From assembly GCA_022790755.1 (NCBI GenBank), contig JAAVXR010000072.1, positions 1-37,053 of the forward strand: a stretch of DNA of 37,053 bases. Reading direction: 5' to 3'. Below are positions 15,682-23,927 of this stretch, piece by piece. The position numbers and the translations under genes are program-made. The DNA comes from Hespellia sp. (GTDB taxonomy: Bacteria > Bacillota > Clostridia > Lachnospirales > Lachnospiraceae). A model generated the notes under the pieces. The model worked only from the letters and a program-made list of their open reading frames with translations. It was not told the DNA's origin and did no database searches. The first letter of the stretch is position 1; the number at the start of each line of letters is the position of its first letter.

Positions 15682-17298
15682 ATGATTACAATAACACAGG
15701 CAATTTTGCTGGGGCTGGCGTGCGCGGTGACAAAATGCTGCATACCATACACGATCGGCGGCTTCGCAATGAACACGGTTGTGTTTAATGCGGCGGTGAT
15801 TGGGGTGATTCTGGGGGATGTGCCACAGGCGATGATTGTGGGGGCGGCTCTTCAGCTGGTCTATCTGGGCCTTGTTTCATCGGGGGGAAACATGCCACAG
15901 GATCCGTGCTTTGCAGCCTATTTTGCGATCCCGATTGTGGTGGCAACCGGGGCGGATACGAATACGGCGATCGCGCTGGCGGTTCCAATTGGAATTCTGG
16001 GTCCGCAGCTCACGAATTTGTGCTATGTGGTAAACGGATTTTATATGGAAAAATGTGATGCGTTCGCAGAAAAAGGGGAAGCAGGTGGAATTGTTAGATG
16101 GGGAATCATCTTTCCGATTCTTTTCCGGATCGTTCTGTTCACGATACCGCTTGCATTGGGTCTATATTTTGGCTCCGGTGTGCTGCAAAACATTCTAAAC
16201 AGCATTCCACAGGCGGTGTTGAATGGATTTTCGGCGATCGGCTCCTGTCTGCCGGCAGTCGGATTTGCAATCATTGCGAGTCTGATTTCAAAGCCGAAAT
16301 ATGTACCATTTTTCTTTGCAGGATTTTTCCTGATTCAATATTCAAAGATCGGTACGATTCCGCTGATGATTGCAGGTGCGTTTATCACGTTCCTTTATAT
16401 CACATTCACGGCGAATGAATACATAGTGGATAAGCCGGAGGCGGAAGAGATGGATGCCACTCTGGAGGTGTCTGCAGAACAGAAGCTGGGCAAAGGAGAT
16501 TTGTTCAAGGCGTGGACCGTTTGGTGGTTGTTCTGTGAGGTGGGCCATAACTTTGTGCGAATGCAGGCTTCATCATTTTGTGTTGCGGTGAGCTCGGCGC
16601 TGAAGAAGTTCTACCCGAATCCGGAAGACAAACCGGGTTATGCGGATGCTCTGAAACGGAATATGATTTTCTTTAACACGGAGGGGCATTGGGGCGGAGG
16701 TCCTTGTCTGGGACTGACGCTTGCGTTGGAGGAAAAACGGTCGCAAGATCCGGAATCGCTCCCGGGAGATATGATTTTGAATGTCAAAACGGGTTTGATG
16801 GGACCTCTGGCGGGCCTTGGAGATACCATCACCTGGTCGACTCTGATGTATCTTCTGATTGGTATTTGTCTTCCAATGGCAAACGCGGGAAATGTATTGG
16901 GAGGTCTGCTTCCGCCGATCATACTTGCGGTCATCTGTTTTATCGTCGGTTATCTGCTCACGAATCAGTGTTATAAGCAGGGATACAAATTTGCAGAGGA
17001 TATGTTGAAATCAGGATTGGTTGACATGATTATTGCGGCGGCGAGCGTGCTTGGTCTGTTCATGATGGGAGGTCTGACGGCAAGCTTTGTCGTTGCGACG
17101 ACGCCGATTGAGATTGTCACGGATACCTACACAACCTCGATCCAGTCGGCTCTGGATGCGATCATTCCGGGGGCAATTCCGTTGGTTATTGTGTTGTTTA
17201 CCTGGAAATATATCAGTAAAACGGGAAATTATTTCAAAGTAACGATTGGTCTTACGTTGGTCGCATTTGTACTTGGATGTTTTGGATTGATTGTTTAG
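15682..17298 (+). CDS. Mannose-family PTS permease, fused EIIC-EIID
   Basis: A 538-residue membrane protein joining the two membrane subunits of a mannose/fructose/sorbose-type PTS. Residues 1 to about 240 match EIIC (GGFAMNTVVFNAAVIGVILG, QLVYLGLVSSGGNMPQD, NLCYVVNGFY). Residues about 265-538 match EIID (FCEVGHNFVRMQASSFCVAV, FFNTEGHWGGGPCLGLTLAL, GPLAGLGDTITWSTL). The linker around 245-270 is acidic. EIIC and EIID are usually separate genes, so this is a fusion. No EIIA or EIIB gene is nearby, so phosphate transfer must use proteins encoded elsewhere, or the protein works without them. GAGGAGGAG precedes ATG 15682. It is monocistronic, between a consensus promoter and a strong terminator. 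The substrate is unknown. Confidence 0.88.
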   Translation: MITITQAILLGLACAVTKCCIPYTIGGFAMNTVVFNAAVIGVILGDVPQAMIVGAALQLVYLGLVSSGGNMPQDPCFAAYFAIPIVVATGADTNTAIALAVPIGILGPQLTNLCYVVNGFYMEKCDAFAEKGEAGGIVRWGIIFPILFRIVLFTIPLALGLYFGSGVLQNILNSIPQAVLNGFSAIGSCLPAVGFAIIASLISKPKYVPFFFAGFFLIQYSKIGTIPLMIAGAFITFLYITFTANEYIVDKPEAEEMDATLEVSAEQKLGKGDLFKAWTVWWLFCEVGHNFVRMQASSFCVAVSSALKKFYPNPEDKPGYADALKRNMIFFNTEGHWGGGPCLGLTLALEEKRSQDPESLPGDMILNVKTGLMGPLAGLGDTITWSTLMYLLIGICLPMANAGNVLGGLLPPIILAVICFIVGYLLTNQCYKQGYKFAEDMLKSGLVDMIIAAASVLGLFMMGGLTASFVVATTPIEIVTDTYTTSIQSALDAIIPGAIPLVIVLFTWKYISKTGNYFKVTIGLTLVAFVLGCFGLIV

Positions 17299-17302
17299 AA
17301 AT

Positions 17303-17349
17303 AAAGACTTTTGATAGCTTGAAATACTATCAAAAGTCTTTTCTTTTTG
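17303..17349 (+). terminator. Strong terminator after the PTS gene
   Basis: A perfect 15-bp stem (17303-17317 with 17327-17341) with a 9-nt loop, followed by TTCTTTTTG. The A-rich 5' side means it may act in both directions. Confidence 0.92.
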
Positions 17350-17362
17350 TACTCAAAAATAG

Positions 17363-17391
17363 TTGTGTTTGCAGGCGAAGGTGGGTATAAT
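17363..17391 (+). promoter_or_regulatory. Predicted asnB promoter
   Basis: TTGTGT (17363-17368), 17-bp spacer, TATAAT (17386-17391). It would give a leader of about 165 nt. I looked for a T-box (asparagine) in the leader and saw no clear specifier or TGGN antiterminator bulge. Confidence 0.55.
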
Positions 17392-17563
17392 AAACTAATG
17401 TGAGTGTAGAATGAGAATGTTTCAAATGTTTGATCAACTCATATAATATACTTTGGAAATACGCTGTCGGATAGACGGTATGCAATCAGGGATGCCAAAT
17501 CGGATTCTTATACGAGTTGTGATAAAGGGGAAGAGAAGCAGCATAAGAAGGAGAATGTAATTC

Positions 17564-19450
17564 ATGTGTGGATTTGTAGGATTTATTGGAACAGTAGATG
17601 ACAGGGAACAAGTACTGGAAAATATGATGCAGACGATTGTGCACCGAGGACCGGACAGTGAGGGAAAATATGTGGATGAAGATGCCGCACTGGGGTTTCG
17701 GCGTCTCAGTATCATTGATCTCTCTGAGGTGGGCGATCAGCCATTGTATAATGAAGACCGGACATTGGTACTGACGTTTAACGGAGAAATTTATAATTAT
17801 CAGGAACTGCGGGAGGAATTGCTTGCGGCCGGACATGCTTTCGCGTCAAACACGGACTCGGAGACATTACTCCACGGCTATGAAGAGTGGGGGGAGAAAC
17901 TGGTAGATCGTCTTCGGGGGATGTATGCTTTTGTGATCTGGGACACAAAGAAGAAGCGGATGTTCGGTGCCCGTGATATTTTTGGCATTAAGCCTTTTTA
18001 TTATGCACGGATGAACGGGACATTTCTGTATGGTTCTGAGATCAAGGCGTTTATGGAGCATCCGAAGTTTGAGAAGGTGTTTAATGAGGCGGCTCTTGGC
18101 AATTATCTTTCTTTCCAGTTTGTTCCGACGAACGAAACTTTTTTCAAGGGTGTATTTTGTCTTCAACCGGGACACTATTTTGTCTATGAAAATGGCAGAA
18201 TGAAGATTACCCGCTATTTTGAGCCACATTTTACCGGCGATACCAAGAAATCGTTTCAGGAGGTTGTGGATGATGTGGAAGAGACCATGAAAGAATCTGT
18301 CGCAATGCATAAGATCAGCGATGTGGAAGTTGCTTCTTATCTTTCCAGTGGTGTGGATTCCAGTTATCTCACCTATCTTGGGCAGGTAGACCGCACCTTT
18401 ACGGTAGGCTTTGACGAGGGGAAATATAGCGAAATTCAGGACGCGAAAGAATTTGCAGCAAGTATTCATATGAAAAATGATGCGAAAGTGATCACGCCGG
18501 AGGAATATTGGGACAGGCTGTCTGACATTCAGTATTATATGGATGAGCCGGTGGCGGACCCGGCGGCGATTGCGTTGTACTTTTTGAGTGAAGAGGCTTC
18601 CAAAAAGGTGAAGGTGGTCTTGTCAGGCGAGGGTTCGGATGAACTTTTTGGCGGATACAATATCTACTGTGAGCCGTTGGAACATACCGGATTCAATAAA
18701 GTTCCGATGCCGATTCGTCGGGTACTTGGCTGGCTGGCTGAGCGATGTCTTCCGAGAGGAATGAAGGGACGGGGCTTTCTGATGCGCCATGGAAAGACGC
18801 TGGAAGAGCGGTATTTTGCGAATGCCACGAATATTTTTACGGAGCGTGAGGCGAATAAAATACTGAAGAAGGGTTGCAAGCCCGGGATTCAGAAAGTGAC
18901 TCGTCCGTTGTATGATCGAGTGAAGGGAAAAGATCCAGTGACAAAGATGCAGTATGTGGATCTGCATCTCTGGTTGGTGCATGATATTCTGATGAAAGGG
19001 GATAAAATGGGAATGGCCAATTCCCTGGAAGTCAGAGTTCCGTTTTTGGATAAAAAAGTTATGGAGTTGGCGGAGACACTTCCGCAAAAATATAAAGTCC
19101 GTGCGCCGAGAACCAAGGTTGCATTGCGTGCCGCAGCGGACAGGGTGATTAGAAGTAAGACGGCGGAGAAGAAGAAATTGGGATTCCCGATTCCGATTCG
19201 TGTATGGTTGCGGGAAGAGCGGTATTATAATCGCGTCAAAGATATGTTTGCTTCCGATGCGGCGAAACAGTTTTTCCGTACAGATCTTCTGTTGAAGATG
19301 TTGGAGGATCATAAACTGGGGAAACAAACGAATGAAAAAACGGATAACAGCAGAAAGATCTGGACGATCTATATTTTCCTGGTATGGTATGATCGTTTCT
19401 TTGGACATGGGAAGCCAGTACATCCGTCTGTATCCCGTGAGACTGTTTGA
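17564..19450 (+). CDS. asnB: Asparagine synthetase, glutamine-hydrolysing
   Basis: A 628-residue cytosolic enzyme making asparagine from aspartate, glutamine and ATP. The N-terminal Ntn glutaminase domain begins MCGFVGFIG with the nucleophile Cys2, and shows RGPDSEG and FNGEIYNYQELR. The synthetase domain has the PP-loop S261-S-G-V-D-S-S267, the pyrophosphate-binding loop of this family, and further VLSGEGSDELFGGY, GMANSLEVRVPFLD and KLGFPIPIRVWLRE. It has full length and no missing motif. The ATG at 17564 is fixed by Cys2. AAGGAG lies about 10 nt upstream. The next gene, 86 bp downstream, is an FtsW-family protein. Members of this family sometimes amidate wall or other substrates rather than make free asparagine, and the company of a wall polymerase makes that worth keeping in mind. 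Confidence 0.92.
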   Translation: MCGFVGFIGTVDDREQVLENMMQTIVHRGPDSEGKYVDEDAALGFRRLSIIDLSEVGDQPLYNEDRTLVLTFNGEIYNYQELREELLAAGHAFASNTDSETLLHGYEEWGEKLVDRLRGMYAFVIWDTKKKRMFGARDIFGIKPFYYARMNGTFLYGSEIKAFMEHPKFEKVFNEAALGNYLSFQFVPTNETFFKGVFCLQPGHYFVYENGRMKITRYFEPHFTGDTKKSFQEVVDDVEETMKESVAMHKISDVEVASYLSSGVDSSYLTYLGQVDRTFTVGFDEGKYSEIQDAKEFAASIHMKNDAKVITPEEYWDRLSDIQYYMDEPVADPAAIALYFLSEEASKKVKVVLSGEGSDELFGGYNIYCEPLEHTGFNKVPMPIRRVLGWLAERCLPRGMKGRGFLMRHGKTLEERYFANATNIFTEREANKILKKGCKPGIQKVTRPLYDRVKGKDPVTKMQYVDLHLWLVHDILMKGDKMGMANSLEVRVPFLDKKVMELAETLPQKYKVRAPRTKVALRAAADRVIRSKTAEKKKLGFPIPIRVWLREERYYNRVKDMFASDAAKQFFRTDLLLKMLEDHKLGKQTNEKTDNSRKIWTIYIFLVWYDRFFGHGKPVHPSVSRETV

Positions 19451-19536
19451 TCCGTATGGACAGGGGGAGATAGAGGGAGAAGAAAAACAGTTACCCATAC
19501 CTGTATGTTTGAAACGCGCACAGAATGGAGGGAAGT

Positions 19537-20748
19537 ATGAAAAGCAGAACGGTACAGCCAATTCGGCGTTCCAGTAAGGGGAGGAATCGGCCGCTGTATG
19601 AGAGAGAATCCGGTAAGAAGCGTGGTATTCGATATTTTGACTATAATCTTCTGATCGTCGTCATATTTTTAATGTGTTTTGGGTTAGTGATGCTTTATAG
19701 TACCAGCTCCTACAGCGCACAGGCGAAGTTTGGAAATAGTATGTATTATTTTTCCAAGCAGGCATTGATTAGTGCGATCTGTTTTGTGGGAATGTTGGTG
19801 GTGGCAAAGATAGATTACCATCTGTATGCGCCATTTTCAGTGGAGATTTTTTTGGCTTCCATGTTTTTGATGGCATTGGTCCGCTGGTCGCCTCTGGGAG
19901 TGGAGAGTTACGGCTCCAGAAGATGGATTCGGCTTCCAGGAAATATGACGCTCCAGCCCTCGGAAATGATGAAGGTGGCGGTTATTCTGTTGATTCCTTA
20001 CATTTTATGTAAGATGGGAAATCAGATAACGACGGGAAAAGGATTTTTGAAAGTGACTGCGTGCGGTGTGCTGGCGGCGTGCAGTGTATTCTATCTGACA
20101 GACAATTTGAGTACGGCGGTCATTGTGCTGGCGATCACGATGTCCATGATTTTTGTGGTTCATCCCAAAACGGTTCCGTTTGTGGGGGCAGCCTTGGCTG
20201 GAATTGTAGTTTTCCTGATTGGGGCGCAAATTCTGATTGCAAATTTTGCAGACAGTGATAACTTTCGAATGCGCAGAATCTTGGCATGGCTCCAGCCAGG
20301 AGAATATGCTTCAGATGGGAATTATCAGGTGACACAGGCGTTATATGCGATTGGCTCCGGACAATTTTTCGGAAAGGGATTGGGAAACAGTACACAGAAA
20401 ATGATTATCCCAGAAGTCCAAAATGACATGATCCTTTCGATTGTCTGTGAAGAGCTTGGTGTTTTTGGGGCCATCATCATTCTGGTACTTTTTGCAATTA
20501 TGCTGTATCGTCTGATGTTTATTGCACAGAATGCGCCCGATATGTATGGGGCATTGGTGGCGACTGGAATTTTCGCGCATATTGCAGTACAAGTGATACT
20601 GAATATTGGAGTGGTGACAAAGGTACTTCCGACTACAGGAATTACATTACCATTTATCAGTTATGGCGGGACATCGGTCATGTTTTTGATGGTGGAAATG
20701 GGAATCGCACTTGGAATATCTACAAAAATTAAAATAATTGGAGAGTAA
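19537..20748 (+). CDS. FtsW/RodA/SpoVE family peptidoglycan polymerase (first copy)
   Basis: About 403 residues. This is a SEDS glycosyltransferase that polymerises lipid II at the membrane. About ten helices follow a basic 40-residue cytosolic N-terminus. Family motifs are YSTSSYSAQAKFGNSMYYF, GSRRWIRLPG, QPSEMMK, the QALYAIGSG loop and GKGLGNSTQK. The catalytic-type Asp is D297 in QNDMI, and the C-terminus has TGITLPFISYGGTSV. It resembles the FtsW/SpoVE branch, and the gene at 31812 in this window, more than RodA. GGAGGG lies just before ATG 19537. The ATG at 19525 overlaps that site. It is probably co-transcribed with asnB. It has no class B PBP beside it, so its partner must be encoded elsewhere or be one of the two PBPs at 25-29 kb. 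Confidence 0.88.
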   Translation: MKSRTVQPIRRSSKGRNRPLYERESGKKRGIRYFDYNLLIVVIFLMCFGLVMLYSTSSYSAQAKFGNSMYYFSKQALISAICFVGMLVVAKIDYHLYAPFSVEIFLASMFLMALVRWSPLGVESYGSRRWIRLPGNMTLQPSEMMKVAVILLIPYILCKMGNQITTGKGFLKVTACGVLAACSVFYLTDNLSTAVIVLAITMSMIFVVHPKTVPFVGAALAGIVVFLIGAQILIANFADSDNFRMRRILAWLQPGEYASDGNYQVTQALYAIGSGQFFGKGLGNSTQKMIIPEVQNDMILSIVCEELGVFGAIIILVLFAIMLYRLMFIAQNAPDMYGALVATGIFAHIAVQVILNIGVVTKVLPTTGITLPFISYGGTSVMFLMVEMGIALGISTKIKIIGE

Positions 20749-20783
20749 ATAAAAAAGCTCTTTTCTTCTGCAAAAAAGTATGC

Positions 20784-20789
20784 TATGAT
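20784..20789 (+). promoter_or_regulatory. Possible extended -10 of the degV promoter
   Basis: TG-C-TATGAT at 20781-20789 fits an extended -10. The -35 region is only T-rich. It leaves a leader of about 90 nt before the DegV start. Confidence 0.4.
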
Positions 20790-20887
20790 GATGTAGTATT
20801 AAAAACTATATGTAATGGAAATGGAAGACATTTTTGTTGTACATAAAGACCATGTACTTCATATATAGTTGTCAGGAGGAAGAAAGA

Positions 20888-21727
20888 ATGAGCTATAAAG
20901 TGATTGTGGACAGTTGCGGAGAATTGACAGAAGAAATGAAAGCCAGTGGCATCTTTGAGACTGCATCTTTGCAGCTTCAGGTGGATCAGCATATTATTAC
21001 GGATGATGAAACGTTTGATCAGGCGTCCTTCCTGGAATTAGTATCCGCCAGTCCGGAATGTCCGAAATCTTCTTGCCCGTCTCCGGAAAGTTATATGAGT
21101 AAATATGAATGCGACGAGGAGCGCGTATACATTGTTACGTTGTCCGCAGAGCTGAGCGGTTCCTATAATAGCGCGGTTCTGGGCATGAATCTGTACAAAG
21201 AAGAACATGGAGAGAAAGAGATACATGTGTTTAATTCCTGCTCCGCTTCCGTAGGGGAGACATTGATCGCTATGAAGATACAGGAGTGCGAAGAGGCTGG
21301 AATGACCTTTCAGCAGGTGATTGAAGCAGTGGATGCGTATATTGCAAGTCAGAATACTTACTTTGTGCTGGAATCATTGGAGGCGCTTCGCAAAAACGGC
21401 AGGCTTACAGGAGTGAAAGCGTTGGTTGCCACGGCCTTGAATATCAAGCCGGTGATGGGTTCCACGCCGGAGGGGACCATCTGTCAGTTGGGTCAGGGAC
21501 GTGGAATGAAAAAAGCACTTGCAAAAATGATTGATCAAGTAGCGCATAATGCAAAGAATGCGGAGCAGAAAATACTGGCCATTTCACACTGTAATTGTCC
21601 GAAAAGAGCAGAGGAAGTGCGCAATATGCTTTTAGATCGGCTTCCAGTAAAGGACAGTTTTGTGGTGGATACGAGAGGCGTAAGTTCACTGTATGCAAGT
21701 GATGGAGGAATCATTGTTGTAGTTTGA
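20888..21727 (+). CDS. DegV family protein (fatty-acid-binding)
   Basis: 279 residues. DegV/FakB-type proteins bind a fatty acid and, with a FakA kinase, feed exogenous fatty acids into phospholipid synthesis. Family motifs are YKVIVDSCGELTEEM at the N-terminus, the SCPSPESYMSKY segment, the VTLSAELSGSYNSAV signature, the FVLESLEALRKNGRLTGVKA region and the closing GGIIVVV. AGGAGG precedes ATG 20888. An upstream in-frame ATG at 20834 has no ribosome-binding site. No fakA or DAK-domain gene is nearby. The role as a fatty acid carrier is family knowledge, not proven for this member. Confidence 0.9.
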   Translation: MSYKVIVDSCGELTEEMKASGIFETASLQLQVDQHIITDDETFDQASFLELVSASPECPKSSCPSPESYMSKYECDEERVYIVTLSAELSGSYNSAVLGMNLYKEEHGEKEIHVFNSCSASVGETLIAMKIQECEEAGMTFQQVIEAVDAYIASQNTYFVLESLEALRKNGRLTGVKALVATALNIKPVMGSTPEGTICQLGQGRGMKKALAKMIDQVAHNAKNAEQKILAISHCNCPKRAEEVRNMLLDRLPVKDSFVVDTRGVSSLYASDGGIIVVV

Positions 21728-21808
21728 AGTAAGATGTGTTACACTATCTCTGTACAGTGTCGACGGAGTTTGGCAGTTTACAGACAGAGATGAAGGAGCT
21801 TTGGAATT

Positions 21809-22039
21809 ATGAGTCAGGAAAAAGTGGATCGCTATAAAGCGGAAAAGGCAAATCGTAAGCAGATCATGAAAAAGCAGAAGATGATGAACATGGTACGGAA
21901 AGCGGTACTAGGTGTTCTCGCGCTTGCATTGGTTGGATGGCTTGGTTTTTCAGCATATGGCACTTATCAGGATGGTTTACCGAGAGATGTGGTGGAGATC
22001 AATTACGATTCGATTACCTCTTATTTGGATTCCTTATAA
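21809..22039 (+). CDS. Small single-pass membrane protein of unknown function
   Basis: 76 residues. The first 32 residues are strongly basic (many K and R, with a KKQKMM run). One membrane helix (about residues 32-52, AVLGVLALALVGWLGFSAYG) follows, then a short outward tail of about 24 residues with DVVEINYDSI. The positive-inside rule puts the N-terminus in the cytosol. AAGGAG at 21793-21798 is about 10 nt before ATG 21809. It lies between degV and a terminator-like hairpin, so it is probably the last gene of that unit. I do not recognise a family. Low complexity at the start warns that similarity searches may be noisy. Confidence 0.65.
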   Translation: MSQEKVDRYKAEKANRKQIMKKQKMMNMVRKAVLGVLALALVGWLGFSAYGTYQDGLPRDVVEINYDSITSYLDSL

Positions 22040-22056
22040 ACTGGAGATAATTGAGG

Positions 22057-22101
22057 GACATTGTTCTATAACGATCGTTTGTTATAGGGCAGTGTCTTTC
22101 T
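22057..22101 (+). terminator. Hairpin between the small membrane protein and the acyltransferase
   Basis: A 16-bp stem (22057-22072 with 22081-22096, a few G-U pairs) closes an 8-nt loop and is followed by TTTCTT. The T tract is short, so termination may be partial. The next gene starts only 26 bp later. Confidence 0.65.
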
Positions 22102-22126
22102 TAATGTAGTGGAGAGGTACAAGAAT

Positions 22127-23167
22127 ATGCCGATGCAGTCATCAAAGAACAAACGAATGTTTTATCCCGATTTTATTCGGGTATTTTCCATGTTCTGTAT
22201 ATTGCTATATCATTTTCAAATAGAGTTTGTTTCATATACACGGGATTACCATGGGATAGCTATTTTTGGACCAGAGTTTCATGGAATCAATACGGGGCAT
22301 ATAGGGGTCTCCTTATTTTTTGTTTTGTCGGGTGCGTCTTTGACAATCTCATCAAAACCATTCTCCTGGAAAAGTTTTTATAAAAATCGGGCGTTGACAA
22401 TATTTCCTACATATTACTTGGTATGGTTTGGCGCTTTTGTGTGTACTTTTTTTCTGATGCCGCAGAAGTTGGCCGAGATTGCTCCGTGGACGATTGTGCT
22501 GACATTTTTGGGGCTGGATGGTTATTTTTATGATATGATTCCAACATTTTATATGGTCGGCGAATGGTTTCTGGGATGTTTGCTTTTGATTTATCTGATT
22601 TATCCGTTTTTGAGAAAAGGGCTGGAGCGATTTCCACGAGGATTCTTTTGGCTGACGTTATTATTCTGGCTGCCAGGAATCGCGATATCTTCCGGTTTCC
22701 CGTTGCAGACAGATCATCTATTTTATTTGAGAATACCGGAGTTTCTTATGGGAATTTATCTGATGCGCAACTGGAAACGCGCAAGATGGTATCAAGGAGC
22801 GGTGGCTCTGGTTTTGCTGATCGTACTTTTGTCGGGGTGGATTCCGTTTGGGGTGTTTGAACTATTGCGTTATGCCGGGATTGGGATCAGTTTGTATATC
22901 ATTCTGCGCGTTTTTGGAGAATGGGTGGGACGGCAGAGCGGCACATGGTTTCAGAAAAGTATTCATGCGTGGGCTTCTGTTTCGTTCGAGATATTTTTGC
23001 TGCATCATCTGCCGATTATGTGGATTGTGCGCATCTTCTTTTCCGGAAAACAAGTATCTATTTTGACAGCGGCGATTGTGTTTTTGGTTTGGATTTCGAC
23101 GGTGTCGGTGGGAGCGTGGATATTGCATCGGATGATGCAGAACTTTATTTTTAGACGGAAATTATAA
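22127..23167 (+). CDS. Acyltransferase-3 family membrane protein
   Basis: About 346 residues and some ten membrane helices. It is a member of the acyltransferase-3 family (OatA/NodX-like), which moves acetyl or other acyl groups onto extracytoplasmic sugars. The N-terminal motif FYPDFIRVFSMFCILLYHFQ, with a conserved-type His in helix 1, is typical. HIGVSLFFVLSGASL and KSFYKNRALTIFPTYYLVW follow. The C-terminal SGNH hydrolase domain of OatA is absent. GGAGAGG (22111-22117) is 9 nt before ATG 22127. The GTG at 22109 overlaps it. The target polymer (peptidoglycan or another surface glycan) is not known. The position next to wall genes fits a surface role. Confidence 0.85.
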   Translation: MPMQSSKNKRMFYPDFIRVFSMFCILLYHFQIEFVSYTRDYHGIAIFGPEFHGINTGHIGVSLFFVLSGASLTISSKPFSWKSFYKNRALTIFPTYYLVWFGAFVCTFFLMPQKLAEIAPWTIVLTFLGLDGYFYDMIPTFYMVGEWFLGCLLLIYLIYPFLRKGLERFPRGFFWLTLLFWLPGIAISSGFPLQTDHLFYLRIPEFLMGIYLMRNWKRARWYQGAVALVLLIVLLSGWIPFGVFELLRYAGIGISLYIILRVFGEWVGRQSGTWFQKSIHAWASVSFEIFLLHHLPIMWIVRIFFSGKQVSILTAAIVFLVWISTVSVGAWILHRMMQNFIFRRKL

Positions 23168-23184
23168 TAATCAGCAAATTGCAT

Positions 23185-23230
23185 AAAAGACTGTTGGACA
23201 GACTTTATAGTCTGTTCAACAGTCTTTTGT
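23185..23230. terminator. Strong bidirectional-looking terminator before mraZ
   Basis: A 20-bp stem (23185-23204 with 23209-23228, a single G-U pair) with a TTAT loop, A-rich at the left foot and T-rich at the right. It separates the acyltransferase unit from the dcw cluster. Confidence 0.92.
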
Positions 23231-23343
23231 GCTGTTTGGACATCGGCCGTACAAACGAATTTTCTTCTAATGGCATGGTCAAAAATCATAGTTTTAAAAT
23301 CGGTTGTGCAATATCACGAAAATCGAAAAACTAAAAAAATCAC

Positions 23344-23372
23344 TTGAAAATGGAGTGAATGTGGTTTAAAAT
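23344..23372 (+). promoter_or_regulatory. mraZ (dcw cluster) promoter
   Basis: TTGAAA (23344-23349), 17-bp spacer, TAAAAT (23367-23372). It lies directly under the MraZ-box-like repeats, about 80 bp before mraZ. Confidence 0.75.
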
Positions 23373-23415
23373 GGGAACAAGTGGTAAGAAGTGACACAAA
23401 GTGGGGAGAAAGTGG
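23346..23415 (+). repeat. Seven phased MraZ-box-like direct repeats
   Basis: The core RTGG (one copy RTGA), usually preceded by AAA, starts at 23350, 23361, 23371, 23381, 23391, 23401 and 23412. The spacings are 11, 10, 10, 10, 10 and 11 bp, so every copy lies on one face of the helix. Known MraZ sites are direct repeats of this kind (TGGGN in E. coli, AAAGTG[T/G] in mollicutes) with about 10-bp period. The array covers the -10 box and continues to within about 35 bp of mraZ, which predicts autorepression by MraZ. Confidence 0.8.
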
Positions 23416-23451
23416 TGAGATAAAAACATCACTTTGCGAAAAGGTGTTCCG

Positions 23452-23889
23452 ATGCTTTTAGGAGAGTATAGTCATGTAATTGATGAAAAGGGAAGATTGG
23501 TATTTCCGCAGAAGCTGCGCGATGGATTGGGAGAAAACATCGTGATCTGTAACGGGCTGGAAGGCTGTCTTTTTGTCTACTCACAGGAAGAATGGGCAAA
23601 GTTTGTTGCCGAACTGGAATCCTTACCACGTATGAACAAAGATGCCAGGGTATTTAAGCGATACTTTTTCGGCAGTGCATCTGAGGGGAAGCTTGATGGA
23701 CATAGAAGAGTACTCATTCCACCATCGCTTCGGAAGGCAGCCAACTTGGAGAAAGATGTGGTTCTCGTGGGAGTGCAGGACCGCGTCGAGATATGGGACA
23801 AGGCTTGCTGGGAGGAGAGAAGCCAGATCAGCGAGGAAGATTTGGACGCAATTGCCGAACGTATGGAAGCGATTGGGATCCGAATATAA
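23452..23889 (+). CDS. mraZ: Transcriptional regulator MraZ
   Basis: 145 residues, the normal length. Two SpoVT/AbrB-like halves are visible: [20 protein letters not shown] near the N-terminus and the second copy [21 protein letters not shown]. MraZ forms a ring that binds phased direct repeats upstream of the division cluster and modulates it. ATG 23452 follows AAAGGTG by about 6 nt. An in-frame TTG at 23434 would add six residues not typical of the family. It is the first gene of the cluster and overlaps none. rsmH follows after 38 bp. Confidence 0.95.
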   Translation: MLLGEYSHVIDEKGRLVFPQKLRDGLGENIVICNGLEGCLFVYSQEEWAKFVAELESLPRMNKDARVFKRYFFGSASEGKLDGHRRVLIPPSLRKAANLEKDVVLVGVQDRVEIWDKACWEERSQISEEDLDAIAERMEAIGIRI

Positions 23890-23927
23890 TTTGGAATGCA
23901 ATGCGCCTAGAATCAGATGGAGGATTT

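Noticed and set aside
17392..17563. Possible T-box or other riboswitch in the asnB leader
   Set aside because: No clear antiterminator sequence or terminator alternative was found. The leader is long but shows no recognisable fold by eye.
23350..23415. CRISPR-like short repeat array upstream of mraZ
   Set aside because: The repeat unit is only 4-7 bp with 10-11-bp period, which is a protein-binding array, not repeats with spacers. No other CRISPR-like array was seen.
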